Positions 7,883-17,076 of a stretch of DNA of 64,000 nt are shown here, one piece after another. The position numbers and the translations under genes are program-made. The notes under the pieces were generated by a model. The model did no database searches. It had not been told where the DNA came from and saw nothing but the letters and a program-made list of their open reading frames with translations. Each line of letters starts with the position of its first letter. Within the stretch, counting starts at the first letter, position 1. The stretch is from Verrucomicrobia bacterium 12-59-8. Its GTDB lineage: Bacteria; Verrucomicrobiota; Verrucomicrobiae; Verrucomicrobiales; Verrucomicrobiaceae. The DNA is taken from contig NCCR01000022.1 in the NCBI GenBank assembly GCA_002279765.1, positions 1 to 64,000 of the forward strand. Direction: 5' to 3'.

Positions 7883-9554
7883 GGGCGGGAGTGTCAGGTG
7901 TCAGGTCGATGATGTTGGAAACCGGCGGCTCCGGCTGGCTGCGACAGGCGTTCACAACGAGTTCGCTGACATACTTGTCAGGATTGGCAATAGCTTCGGA
8001 GGTGATGAGAAAGCGCGTCGCGCCAGTGCTGCGCGTCACGAGCTTGAGGCCAAAGGGATAATCTTTGAAGAGTTTCGCACACAAGGCCTCCACCTGCAGC
8101 CCTTCACGCTGCGCCCGTGCGGCGACTGCGGCGATGGCTTCGTTGTCAAAGTCGAGCATGAATCCATGCTCGCGCTGGAAACGTTCCGCAAAGGCCCTGA
8201 CCTCGCCGGCATGGGCGGCGCCAAGCTCCCTAAACTGGCTGACGGCCTCTGCTCGGCACCGGGCCAGTGTTTGTTCCGGCTCTTTGACCAGCTCACCATC
8301 CACCTGCAATTCCGGCAGGCCGAGGCTGGGCATTTCAAATTTGAAATCACGCAGCACCCGCTCCCAAGCGGTGACGAGACCACGTGCGCCGGTCTTTTCT
8401 TCCTCAGCCCGACTGGCGATCTCACGCAGAGCATCGTCCTTGAAGACCGCTTTGACCCCATAGGCGGCGAACTCACGCTCATACTGTCGGATGAGGCTGC
8501 CTTCGGAGTTTTTCATGATCTGGAACATGTCGTCCGCACTCAGCAGATCACAAACCACACGCACAGGAAGGCGGCCGATGAATTCAGCCTCAAAGCCATA
8601 GTCGATGAAGTCCTTGGTGCGCGCTTCACGGAACAGATACTCGGCGGAGGTGGTTTTCGTGTCCGAGGAGACAAAGCCGATGGATTTCCGGTTCGTGCGC
8701 TTTTCGATGATCTTTTCCAGACCACCAAATGCACCGCTGACGATGAAGAGAATGTTGCGCGTGTTCACCACCTCGCGGCCCGTGCGACCCTTGCGGGTGT
8801 CGAACATCATCTGCATCTGGCTCCGGATGTCATTCGGTGCGTAGAGTGCCACTTCGGTTTCCTCCATCAGTTTCAGCAGCGTGGTCTGCACGCCACGACC
8901 GCTGACGTCGCGCCCCAGTCGTTCTGGGCCGCTGCTCAGTTTGTCGATTTCATCCAGATAGATGATGCCATGCTCCGCGAGTTCGATGTCTCCATTGGCT
9001 TTCGCCACGAGATCGCGCACCAGATCATCCACATCCGCGCCGACGTAGCCGGTTTCGCTGAATTTAGTGGCATCCGCCTTCACAAACGGCACGCCGATGA
9101 GATCCGCGATGTGTTTGACGAGGTAGGTCTTTCCGACCCCGGTGGGTCCAATGATGATGACATTCTGTTTCGAGAATTCGAGCCTAGGCCCACCGGAGTT
9201 TGAGTCACGATCATCACGCAACATCTGGGCGTGGTGATAATGATCACACACCGCAGTGGCGAGCACTTTTTTGGCCTCATCCTGCCGGATCACAAAACGG
9301 TCGAGATGCGCTTTGATGTCTGCCGGGCGGTAATTGAACTCGAAAACCCTGCCATGCTCAGGTTTGGCTTCTTCCACGGGCTTTTCCTCACCTTCCGGCA
9401 TGGAACGCCCGCCAGGACCTTCGACGCGGGTAAACAACACCTGGCCACCCAGGGTGTTTTTGATGAAGTCCTCAAGCTTGCGCGTGATCTCCTCCGGAGT
9501 GCCGGGTGCTTTGGGGGTTTCGGTTTCGGGGAGTTCTGGCGTGGGATCGCTCAT
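7872..9554 (-). CDS. ClpX-like AAA+ unfoldase lacking the zinc domain
   Basis: The product has 560 residues from the ATG at 9554; the frame upstream is intergenic. The AAA+ core is ClpX-type: Walker A GPTGVGKT at 136-143, pore loop GYVG, Walker B IIYLDEID and sensor-2 region KTGARGL. An IGF tripeptide (KSIGFVSSD), the ClpP-docking loop of ClpX, is present, so it probably feeds substrates to ClpP. In place of the N-terminal C4 zinc-binding domain of ClpX it has about 80 residues rich in Pro/Glu, and there is a C-terminal extension of about 120 residues beyond the usual end. It may be a dedicated paralogue with its own adaptors. It is divergent from argC. Confidence 0.85.
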   Translation of the reverse strand: MSDPTPELPETETPKAPGTPEEITRKLEDFIKNTLGGQVLFTRVEGPGGRSMPEGEEKPVEEAKPEHGRVFEFNYRPADIKAHLDRFVIRQDEAKKVLATAVCDHYHHAQMLRDDRDSNSGGPRLEFSKQNVIIIGPTGVGKTYLVKHIADLIGVPFVKADATKFSETGYVGADVDDLVRDLVAKANGDIELAEHGIIYLDEIDKLSSGPERLGRDVSGRGVQTTLLKLMEETEVALYAPNDIRSQMQMMFDTRKGRTGREVVNTRNILFIVSGAFGGLEKIIEKRTNRKSIGFVSSDTKTTSAEYLFREARTKDFIDYGFEAEFIGRLPVRVVCDLLSADDMFQIMKNSEGSLIRQYEREFAAYGVKAVFKDDALREIASRAEEEKTGARGLVTAWERVLRDFKFEMPSLGLPELQVDGELVKEPEQTLARCRAEAVSQFRELGAAHAGEVRAFAERFQREHGFMLDFDNEAIAAVAARAQREGLQVEALCAKLFKDYPFGLKLVTRSTGATRFLITSEAIANPDKYVSELVVNACRSQPEPPVSNIIDLTPDTPAHES

Positions 9555-9640
9555 GGGAAAATGATAGTGCGCTAGGCGAAGCCTGCTGACAAGCGGCACG
9601 ATGCGTGCTGTCCACCGGCAAGAAATGCCCTTTTTCAGAG

Positions 9641-9668
9641 TTGCACGGCCCCTGTGACATCCCATACT
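9641..9668 (+). promoter_or_regulatory. Candidate sigma-70 promoter of the arginine operon
   Basis: TTGCAC at 9641-9646 and CATACT at 9663-9668 are 16 bp apart and lie 15 bp upstream of the argC start codon. The spacing is slightly short and the resulting leader would be very short, so this is only a candidate read from the sequence. Confidence 0.35.
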
Positions 9669-9683
9669 CCGCCCCCCCGCATT

Positions 9684-10733
9684 ATGTCCGCACCTGTCAA
9701 AGTCGCCGTCGTTGGAGCCAGTGGTTACTCTGGAGCTGAACTGCTGCGCCTGCTCCTTCGGCATCCCAACGTTGAACTGGTGGCGGTGACCTCGCGGTCC
9801 CTGGCTGGAAAAGCGCTCTCCAATGAGTTTCCGCGCTTCCGCAGCATCGGTGTGGCCGATTCACTGACATTCACTGCGCCTGACGCTTCCGCCTTGAAAG
9901 CCGCCGGTGCCGAGATCGCCTTTCTGGCGCTGCCGCACGGGGTTTCCGCCGAATACGCGAAGCCGCTGCTCGAACTCGGACTCAAGGTGATCGACCTCAG
10001 CGCGGATTTCCGCCTGCGGAGTCCGGCGCTCTATGAAGAATTCTACGGCCATGCGCATCCCGCACCTGAACTGCTCGATGAAGCCGTCTATGCGCTGCCG
10101 GAAGTGCGTGAGGATCAAATCAAGACCTCCCGCCTCATCGCCTGCCCCGGCTGCTACCCCACCAGCATTCTGCTGCCCCTCATTCCTTTGCTGAAAGCGG
10201 GCCTGCTGGCAGAATCACCACTTGCCGTTGCCAGCATGAGCGGTGCCAGTGGTGCTGGGCGTAAAGAAAGCATCCCCCTGCTCTTCTGTGAAGTGCAAAA
10301 CAGTGTGCGCAGCTACAGCGTGCCACTGCACCGGCATCTGAGCGAAGTCGGCCAGGAGCTTGCTCTCGCCGCTGGTCGTGAGGTGAAGCTCTCGTTCGTG
10401 CCGCACCTGATGCCGACCCATTCGGGCATCTGCACAACGACCTTCGCGCAATTGCAGCCCGGCGTGACGATCGATCAAATCAGCGCCGCTTTGCATTCCG
10501 CCTACGATTCAGCACCCTTCGTGCGTTTGCTGGGGGTGAACCAGTCTCCAGATACCAAAAACGTCACCGGCACTAATTTCGTGGATATCGGCTGGTCCTA
10601 TGATTCGCGTGCGGGCCAGCTCATTTTGATGAGCACCGAAGACAACATCGGTAAAGGCGCCTCCGGCCAGGCGGTGCAAAACATGAACCTCATCTGCGGC
10701 TTTGAGGCCACCGCAGGCCTGCTGTACGTCTAA
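9684..10733 (+). CDS. argC: N-acetyl-gamma-glutamyl-phosphate reductase ArgC
   Basis: ArgC reduces N-acetylglutamyl phosphate to the semialdehyde with NADPH, the third step of arginine synthesis. The 349-residue protein opens with the NADP-binding motif VAVVGASGYSGAEL and contains the active-site motif CPGCYPT, with the catalytic cysteine at about residue 157. The start at 9684 was chosen over an upstream in-frame codon because MSAPVKVAVVG begins the Rossmann strand. It is the first gene of argCJBDF-murI, with argJ 4 bp downstream. Confidence 0.95.
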   Translation: MSAPVKVAVVGASGYSGAELLRLLLRHPNVELVAVTSRSLAGKALSNEFPRFRSIGVADSLTFTAPDASALKAAGAEIAFLALPHGVSAEYAKPLLELGLKVIDLSADFRLRSPALYEEFYGHAHPAPELLDEAVYALPEVREDQIKTSRLIACPGCYPTSILLPLIPLLKAGLLAESPLAVASMSGASGAGRKESIPLLFCEVQNSVRSYSVPLHRHLSEVGQELALAAGREVKLSFVPHLMPTHSGICTTTFAQLQPGVTIDQISAALHSAYDSAPFVRLLGVNQSPDTKNVTGTNFVDIGWSYDSRAGQLILMSTEDNIGKGASGQAVQNMNLICGFEATAGLLYV

Positions 10734-10737
10734 TCCT

Positions 10738-12024
10738 ATGCCTGTCAAAGCACACGACGAACGCGAATGCCGCGTCTCATTCAAAGTCATCGACGGTGGC
10801 GTCACCGCAGCGAAGGGTTTCCGCGCCAGCGCGGTGAACTGTGGCATCAAAAATCCCGAAGCCACGCGCCTTGATCTTGCGCTCATCGTTTCCGACGGCC
10901 CGACCACAACGGATGCGGTCTTCACGACCAACAAAGTCCGTGCAGCCTGCGTGCGCGTCTGCCAGCAGCACATCAAAGAAAGCGACACCCGCGCCATCAT
11001 TGCCAACAGCGGCAACGCCAACGCCTGCACCGGCGTCCAGGGCATTCAGGATGCCAAGGCCATGACCAAAGCCGTCGCTGAACAGCTCGGCGTGAAAATG
11101 CGCCAAGTGCTCGTCTGCTCCACCGGCATCATCGGCATGCCGATGCCCATTGAGCGTGTCATTGTCAAAGTGCCCGATGCCGTGGCCAAACTGAAGCCAG
11201 ACGGTTCCGATGACGCCATGAGCGCGATCATGACGAGCGACACGCGGCCCAAGTCCTTCGCCGTCGATGTGCCCTGTGGCAAAGGCAGCTTCCGCATTGG
11301 TGGAATCGCCAAAGGGGCGGGCATGATCTGCCCAAACATGGCCACAATGCTCTGCTTCATCACCACCGACGCAAAGATCGGCAAGGATGAGCTGCACCGC
11401 TCCATGCGCTACGCCGTGGAGAAGAGCTTCAACTGCATCACCATCGACGGTGACACCAGCACGAACGACACCGTCATCGTGATGAGTAACGGCCAGTCCG
11501 ATGTGCCCACGATCAAGAAGGGCTCGCCCGAGGCGGAGCTCTTCCGCTGCGCGCTGCACAAGGTGATGCTGGAACTCGCCAAAATGATCGTCTGCGACGG
11601 TGAGCGCGTGACCAAGTTCGTCGAAATCCGCGTCCGCAATGCCCGCACGCTAGCCGACGCCCGCAAGGTGGCTGAGACGGTGGCCAAGTCGCTGCTGGTG
11701 AAGTGCTCCTTCCACGGCTGCGACCCGAACTGGGGCCGCATCATCCACGCCGTCGGTTATTCCGGCGCGCGCATTCGTGAGGAACTCATCGACATCTATT
11801 TTGGCGGTCTGCAGGCCTGCAAAGGCGGCTTGGCCACGAAGACGCCTGTCACCGAAATGGAGAAGGTCGTGCAGGAACCGAAGTTCACCGTCACGATTGA
11901 TCTCAATCTCGGCACCAGCGGCTACACCGTTTACACCAGCGACCTTTCAGAAGAATACGTTGATTTCAACAGCGCGGAATACTCCGCCGCCATTCATGCG
12001 AAACGCCAGAAAGGCTTCGCTTGA
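10738..12024 (+). CDS. argJ: Ornithine acetyltransferase ArgJ
   Basis: ArgJ moves the acetyl group from N-acetylornithine to glutamate, recycling it, and in some species also uses acetyl-CoA. The 428-residue precursor contains the self-cleavage site ICPNMATML, with the nucleophile threonine at T203 (A202/T203), and ends with the family-typical NSAEYSA segment. Sequence alone does not tell a one-function from a two-function ArgJ. Because no argA is nearby, ArgJ is likely to close the cyclic pathway. ATG at 10738 follows the argC stop by 4 bp. Confidence 0.95.
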   Translation: MPVKAHDERECRVSFKVIDGGVTAAKGFRASAVNCGIKNPEATRLDLALIVSDGPTTTDAVFTTNKVRAACVRVCQQHIKESDTRAIIANSGNANACTGVQGIQDAKAMTKAVAEQLGVKMRQVLVCSTGIIGMPMPIERVIVKVPDAVAKLKPDGSDDAMSAIMTSDTRPKSFAVDVPCGKGSFRIGGIAKGAGMICPNMATMLCFITTDAKIGKDELHRSMRYAVEKSFNCITIDGDTSTNDTVIVMSNGQSDVPTIKKGSPEAELFRCALHKVMLELAKMIVCDGERVTKFVEIRVRNARTLADARKVAETVAKSLLVKCSFHGCDPNWGRIIHAVGYSGARIREELIDIYFGGLQACKGGLATKTPVTEMEKVVQEPKFTVTIDLNLGTSGYTVYTSDLSEEYVDFNSAEYSAAIHAKRQKGFA

Positions 12025-12051
12025 TCGTTTCACGCCTTCACATTCATCTTG

Positions 12052-12909
12052 ATGAATCCCCTCGACGCACAAATCACCAAATCCGCCGTACTTCTTGAAG
12101 CCCTGCCTTACATGCAGAGCTTCCGAGGCTGCACGTTTTTGATCAAGGTCGGCGGCAGTGCGATGGAAGACCCCGTGCAGGTGGACTCGTTCCTGCGTGA
12201 CGTAGTGTTCCTCGAAGCCGTGGGTATCAATCCCGTCATCGTGCATGGTGGCGGCAAGGCAATCTCGAAGGCCATGACCGAGTCCGGTTTGCAGGCGAAG
12301 TTCATCAACGGCATGCGCGTCACCGATGACGAGACGATCAAAATCGTCGAGGAAACGCTCGCCCGTGTGATCAACCCGGAAATCGTGACCAAAATCAACG
12401 CCTTTGGCGGCAAGGCCGTCGGCATTCCCGGCACGGAAGTCTTTCTGGGTGAAAAAATGAAGGGCGATCTCGGCTGGGTCGGCGAAGTGAACGACTGCAA
12501 ACTCGGTCTGATCCAGGCCGCAGTGGCGGGTGAATTCGTCCCCGTGGTTTCACCCGTCGCCCGCGAACTTTCCTCTGGAAAAACGCTGAACGTGAACGCC
12601 GATCTCGCGGCCTGCGGTCTGGCTAAAAGACTGAAGGCCACGAAGCTCATCTTCCTCAGCGACGTGCGCGGCGTGATGCGTGATCCTAAGGACGACTCCA
12701 CACTGATTCCCAGCCTCGACGAGGCCTCTATCACCAAACTGAAAGCCGAAGGCATCATCAGCGGCGGCATGATTCCCAAGGTGGACTCTTCGCTCGACTC
12801 GCTGCGCGGTGGCGTGGGCAAGGTGCATCTCATCGACGGCCGTCTGCCCCATGCACTCATTCTCGAAATCTTCACCGACGGCGGCATTGGCACCGAAATC
12901 CATTTGTAA
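12052..12909 (+). CDS. argB: Acetylglutamate kinase ArgB
   Basis: ArgB phosphorylates N-acetylglutamate with ATP, the committed and often arginine-inhibited step. The 285-residue protein shows the amino-acid kinase signatures FLIKVGGSAMED and VHGGGKAIS, NVNADLAACGLA in the centre, and LSDVRGVMRD plus ISGGMIPKV for nucleotide binding. The ATG at 12052 is preferred to an upstream TTG in the same frame. It follows argJ by 27 bp and precedes argD by 7 bp. An N-terminal helix ahead of the first strand (LEALPYMQSFRG) resembles that of the arginine-sensitive hexameric enzymes; feedback control is therefore inferred. Confidence 0.95.
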   Translation: MNPLDAQITKSAVLLEALPYMQSFRGCTFLIKVGGSAMEDPVQVDSFLRDVVFLEAVGINPVIVHGGGKAISKAMTESGLQAKFINGMRVTDDETIKIVEETLARVINPEIVTKINAFGGKAVGIPGTEVFLGEKMKGDLGWVGEVNDCKLGLIQAAVAGEFVPVVSPVARELSSGKTLNVNADLAACGLAKRLKATKLIFLSDVRGVMRDPKDDSTLIPSLDEASITKLKAEGIISGGMIPKVDSSLDSLRGGVGKVHLIDGRLPHALILEIFTDGGIGTEIHL

Positions 12910-12916
12910 CCCTGAG

Positions 12917-14149
12917 ATGAGAACGAGTGATCAACTGATGCAGGAGTTCGTCCTGCCAAACTACGGTCGTTACGATGTGTGGCCAGTGCGTGGCGAAGGC
13001 CCGTACGTCTGGGATCGTGACGGGAAGAAGTATCTCGATTTCGCCGGTGGTGTGGCCGTGTGCCCGCTCGGTCACTGCCCGCCTACGGTGGTGAAGGCCC
13101 TCACCGAACAGGCGAACACGCTCATCCACGTCTCAAACTGGTACTGCATCGACAAGCAGGCCGAACTGGCGCGCATCTTGGTCGAGGAATGCGTGCAAAT
13201 TCCCGGCAAATGCTTCTTCTGCAACAGCGGTGCAGAGGCCAATGAAGGCCTGCTCAAGCTGGCGCGGAAATACGGTCAGCAGACCGGCGGCCGCTACGAG
13301 ATCATCAGCTTCACCGGCTCCTTTCATGGCCGCACCTTCGGGGCCATGACCGCTACGGCGCAGGAGAAGATTCACGGCGGCTTTGGTCCTTTGCCACCGG
13401 GCTTCGTCTATTCTCCGTTCAACGACATCGCCGCACTCGAAGCAGCAATCACTGACAAGACGGTCGCCATTCTCATGGAGCCGATTCAGGGTGAAAGCGG
13501 CGTGAACGCTGTCACTCCCGAGTTTCTGCGCGCTGCACAGCGCTTATGCCGTGAGAGGGATCTTCTTCTGCTGCTGGATGAAGTGCAGTGCGGTTTTGGC
13601 CGTGCAGGCGAGATGGCCGGTTGGCGCAGCATCATTCCGGGAGACGAAATCCAACCCGACGGCATCAGCTGGGCCAAGGCCATTGGCAGCGGCTTTCCGC
13701 TCGGCTCGTTCTGGGTCAATGATCGCCGCGATCTGAGCAAGACACTCGGCCCCGGCACCCATGGCACCACGTATGGCGGCTCGCCCCTCGCCTGCGCCGT
13801 CGGCATCGCCACGCTGCGCACGATTTTGGACGAACATCTCTGCGACAATGCCAAAACTCGCGGCGCGGCCATCGCGGCGGCAGCCTGTTCATGGAATCAT
13901 GTCCTGATCAAAGAGGTGCGCCAGCTCGGCCTGTTCATCGGCTTTGAACTTAATGCCGAAGCCATCGCCGCGAAATCCGGTGGCAAGCCTCCTTCCATCT
14001 TCCTCGCGCAACAACTGCTCAACGCCGGCATGATGGTCACCCCCGCCGGTCCCAATGTGGTGCGCTGGCTCTCGCCGCTGAACATCACCGCAGCCCATGC
14101 CACCGAAGGGCTCACCATCTTCAAGAGCGTGCTCGATCAGCTCGCATAA
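12917..14149 (+). CDS. argD: Acetylornithine aminotransferase ArgD
   Basis: This 410-residue PLP-dependent class III aminotransferase converts N-acetylglutamate semialdehyde to N-acetylornithine. Visible features are the GAEANEG phosphate-binding loop, SFHGRTFG, the LLLDEVQCGFGR segment with the PLP-interacting aspartate, and the Schiff-base lysine in SWAKAIGSGFPLG at K254. Position in the arg operon supports ArgD over ornithine- or succinylornithine-specific relatives. Start at 12917, 7 bp after argB. Confidence 0.93.
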   Translation: MRTSDQLMQEFVLPNYGRYDVWPVRGEGPYVWDRDGKKYLDFAGGVAVCPLGHCPPTVVKALTEQANTLIHVSNWYCIDKQAELARILVEECVQIPGKCFFCNSGAEANEGLLKLARKYGQQTGGRYEIISFTGSFHGRTFGAMTATAQEKIHGGFGPLPPGFVYSPFNDIAALEAAITDKTVAILMEPIQGESGVNAVTPEFLRAAQRLCRERDLLLLLDEVQCGFGRAGEMAGWRSIIPGDEIQPDGISWAKAIGSGFPLGSFWVNDRRDLSKTLGPGTHGTTYGGSPLACAVGIATLRTILDEHLCDNAKTRGAAIAAAACSWNHVLIKEVRQLGLFIGFELNAEAIAAKSGGKPPSIFLAQQLLNAGMMVTPAGPNVVRWLSPLNITAAHATEGLTIFKSVLDQLA

Positions 14150-14161
14150 ACCTGTCATGAT

Positions 14162-15064
14162 ATGAACCACCTCCTTTCCATCGAAGAACTGACCAAGGAA
14201 CAAATCGAGAGAATCGTTGATTTGGCCTGTGTGCTAAAAAAGGATCGCAAGGCATCACCTCAGGTGCTCAACGGTCAGCAGTGGGCGCTGATTTTCAGCA
14301 AGTCCTCGACACGCACACGGGTCAGTTTTGAAGTAGGCATTCGTGAACTGGGCGGCGCGGTGATGTTCCTTTCCAGCGCTGACATCCAGCTGGGTCGTGG
14401 CGAGCCGATCAAGGACACCGCACGCGTGATGGGCCGCATGATTCATGGGGCGGTCATCCGCACCTTCGCCCAGCAGGACGTGGTCGATTTCGCCCAGTAC
14501 AGCGGCATCCCCACGATCAACGCGCTGACCGATGACGAACACCCTTGCCAGGTGCTAGCGGATTTGCAGACCATTCAGGAGCGCCTCGGCGGCTGGAAGG
14601 GCAAACGCATCTGCTTCTTGGGCGATGGCGACTGCAACATGGCCCGTTCCTGGATCTGGGCCTCAGTTCATCTCGGTTTTGAACTTGTCATTGGTGCCCC
14701 AAAAGCGTTTCAACCGCAGGAAAGCTTCATGCATCGTGTGCCCGGCAACACCGTGAGCATCGTCGATGATCCTGCCGAAGCTGTGGGAGCCTGCGATGTC
14801 GTTTACACCGATGTCTGGGTCAGCATGGGCAAGGAAGCCGAAAGCGCCGACCGCATCGAATCCCTCAAGCCCTGGCAGATCAACTCCGCCCTCCTGAAGC
14901 ACGCCAACCCTGGTGCCCTCGTTATGCACTGCCTGCCGGCCTATCGTGGCAAGGAAATCACCGAGGAAGTCATGGAAGCCCACGCCGACTTGATCTTCGA
15001 CCAAGCTGAGAATCGTCTCCATGCCCAGAAGGCGGTGATTGTAGAAATCACGCGGAAAAGTTGA
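14162..15064 (+). CDS. argF: Ornithine carbamoyltransferase ArgF
   Basis: ArgF joins ornithine and carbamoyl phosphate to give citrulline. The 300-residue protein has the carbamoyl-phosphate motif SKSSTRTR, the HPCQVLADL segment, and the ornithine-side HCLPAYRG motif, in which the usual histidine after Ala is a tyrosine. Length is typical. It follows argD by 12 bp and precedes murI by 7 bp. N-acetylornithine carbamoyltransferase is a distant relative, but ArgJ in the operon makes ordinary ArgF the better reading. Confidence 0.94.
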   Translation: MNHLLSIEELTKEQIERIVDLACVLKKDRKASPQVLNGQQWALIFSKSSTRTRVSFEVGIRELGGAVMFLSSADIQLGRGEPIKDTARVMGRMIHGAVIRTFAQQDVVDFAQYSGIPTINALTDDEHPCQVLADLQTIQERLGGWKGKRICFLGDGDCNMARSWIWASVHLGFELVIGAPKAFQPQESFMHRVPGNTVSIVDDPAEAVGACDVVYTDVWVSMGKEAESADRIESLKPWQINSALLKHANPGALVMHCLPAYRGKEITEEVMEAHADLIFDQAENRLHAQKAVIVEITRKS

Positions 15065-15071
15065 TTCAGCC

Positions 15072-15884
15072 ATGAGCCCCCCCGTCACCGCCAGCAGCCC
15101 TCTCGGCGTTTTTGACTCCGGCGTTGGCGGCCTGACCGTGGTGCGGGCATTGCGTGATCTGCTGCCCAATGAATCGATCATCTATCTCGGCGACACGGCA
15201 CGCGTCCCCTATGGCTCGAAATCCCCGGACACGATCCGGCGCTTCTCAATGGAGGACACCCAATTCCTCGTCTCCCATGGCGTGAAGGCCGTGGTGGTGG
15301 CATGCAACACGGCCACCGCTCATGCGCTCCCGCAGTTGCAGGCCACATTTCGCGTGCCGGTCATCGGCGTCCTCGGCCCCGGCGTGGAAGCAACGCTCGC
15401 CGACGCCACATGCGAACGCGTAGGCATCATCGGCACGGCGGGCACGATCCGCAGTCACGCCTATCAGCACGAAATCGCGATGCGGCGGCCGGACATCATG
15501 ATCGAGGCGCGCGCCACACCACTGCTGGTGCCGTTTGTTGAAGAAGGCTGGACGGAGCACCCGGCGCTCAAGTCCGTACTGCGTGAGTATTTGAAGCCGA
15601 TGCTCGACAAGGGAATCGACACCTTGGTGCTGGGCTGTACGCACTACCCGCTGCTGATTCCAGTGCTGAAACGCATCCTGGGGCAAAAAGTACGCCTGGT
15701 GGACTCAGCCAGCACCTGCGCAGCGCATGTGAAAGCCAGCCTCGAACAAGGCGACCTGCTGCGGACGACGAAATCGAAACCCACACTCGACATCTACCTC
15801 ACGGACCATTCCGAGCAGGCCGAAAACCTAGCCAAGCGCTTCCTGGGCACGGATTTTGGCAAGGTTAAGAAGGCGGTCGTTTGA
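15072..15884 (+). CDS. murI: Glutamate racemase MurI
   Basis: MurI supplies D-glutamate for peptidoglycan. The 270-residue protein has the signature GVFDSGVGGLTV at the start, the first catalytic cysteine in VVACNTATA and the second in LGCTHYPLL, plus PYGSKS. Its start lies 7 bp after argF, so it seems to ride on the arginine operon, linking cell-wall precursor supply to glutamate-derived metabolism in transcription if not in function. Confidence 0.95.
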   Translation: MSPPVTASSPLGVFDSGVGGLTVVRALRDLLPNESIIYLGDTARVPYGSKSPDTIRRFSMEDTQFLVSHGVKAVVVACNTATAHALPQLQATFRVPVIGVLGPGVEATLADATCERVGIIGTAGTIRSHAYQHEIAMRRPDIMIEARATPLLVPFVEEGWTEHPALKSVLREYLKPMLDKGIDTLVLGCTHYPLLIPVLKRILGQKVRLVDSASTCAAHVKASLEQGDLLRTTKSKPTLDIYLTDHSEQAENLAKRFLGTDFGKVKKAVV

Positions 15885-15943
15885 AGCAGCCTATGGCAAT
15901 CTCAAATTGCCCGGCGCTGAAGACTCGCTAGCCTCGAACCCAC

Positions 15944-17065
15944 ATGTTTCCACGCATCTTTGACCGCTATCTTGGCCGCCAGGTCGCATCAGCCACGCTG
16001 ATCGGCGTGACGCTGCTCAGCGGCGTAATGGTACTGGGCAATGTGTACAGAAAGCTGGACCAGTTGCTGGGCAACACGGAACTGCCGACCTCGGTAATCG
16101 CAGAGTTCGTGATGCTGGTCATTCCTTACTCGCTCATCTTCACGATTCCGTGGGCCTTCCTGACTGGGATCCTGCTCGTGTTTGGCCGGCTTTCTGCCGA
16201 CAACGAACTGGTCTCCCTCCGCATGACCGGCATGTCAATGCCGCGCATCTGCGCTCCCGTTTTTATCCTGGCGATAGCACTGAGCGGCATCTGCCTGTGG
16301 GTGAATGTGAGCCTGGCACCTGCGGCGAAGGACCGCATGAAGCGCCTGTTTTACCAGGTGGCGGTGAAGAATCCTGAAACCCTCTTCCAGGAGGGCCAGG
16401 TGCTGGAGCGCGTGCCCGGCTACCGCATTTACACGGGCAAGCGTCAGGACAAGACGATTACAGACATGGACATTATCATGCTGAAAGACTCGCGTGCTGG
16501 TACCTACATTCACGCCCAAAAAGCCACACTGCACACCACTCCCGGCTCGATCGACCTACAGATGGAAATGGAAGGCATGGCGGGAGAGACCATCCCCGCC
16601 CCGGGCCAGGGACAGATCCGTGGACTGTCCATGAAAAAGCAATGGCTGAAGCTGCCGTTGTCTGAGATGCAAAAAGACGCCATACGGGTGAATGCCAGCA
16701 TGAAGACCACCAGCGCCCTGGCCGAGGAGGTGCATACTTGGAAGGACACGGTCACCGGTGAGGCACTGACGCCGGTGACGCGCTCCCTGTCGCTCACTGA
16801 ACTGAGCAAACGCTACAGCTTTTCGATGGCCTGCTTCACCTTTGCGCTGGTGGGCATACCATTGGGAGTGACGGCGCAGCGGCGCGAGACATCTTCAGGC
16901 TTTGCCTTGAGCCTGATCACAGCCACGGTTTACATCGTCTTCATTATTCTGGCGGACACGCTCAATGACAAACCGGGAGCGATGCCACACCTCATCATGT
17001 GGCTGCCCAATGTGATCTTCCTGGGCATGGGCGGCTGGTTGTTCTACAAGTTAAGCCGGAAATAA
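15944..17065 (+). CDS. LptF/LptG family LPS-export permease
   Basis: The 373-residue protein has the YjgP/YjgQ architecture: helices at about residues 15-35, 50-80 and 100-125, a periplasmic beta-rich domain of about 140 residues, and three C-terminal helices. The opening IFDRYLGRQVASATLIG and GRLSADNELVSLRMTGMS are typical of the family, in which two subunits (LptF and LptG) work with the LptB ATPase to lift LPS from the inner membrane. Which subunit this is cannot be told from sequence alone. lptD and lpxA lie in the same window but far away. It starts 59 bp after murI and converges on the M20 gene. Confidence 0.88.
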   Translation: MFPRIFDRYLGRQVASATLIGVTLLSGVMVLGNVYRKLDQLLGNTELPTSVIAEFVMLVIPYSLIFTIPWAFLTGILLVFGRLSADNELVSLRMTGMSMPRICAPVFILAIALSGICLWVNVSLAPAAKDRMKRLFYQVAVKNPETLFQEGQVLERVPGYRIYTGKRQDKTITDMDIIMLKDSRAGTYIHAQKATLHTTPGSIDLQMEMEGMAGETIPAPGQGQIRGLSMKKQWLKLPLSEMQKDAIRVNASMKTTSALAEEVHTWKDTVTGEALTPVTRSLSLTELSKRYSFSMACFTFALVGIPLGVTAQRRETSSGFALSLITATVYIVFIILADTLNDKPGAMPHLIMWLPNVIFLGMGGWLFYKLSRK

Positions 17066-17076
17066 AGCAGTCCGCC

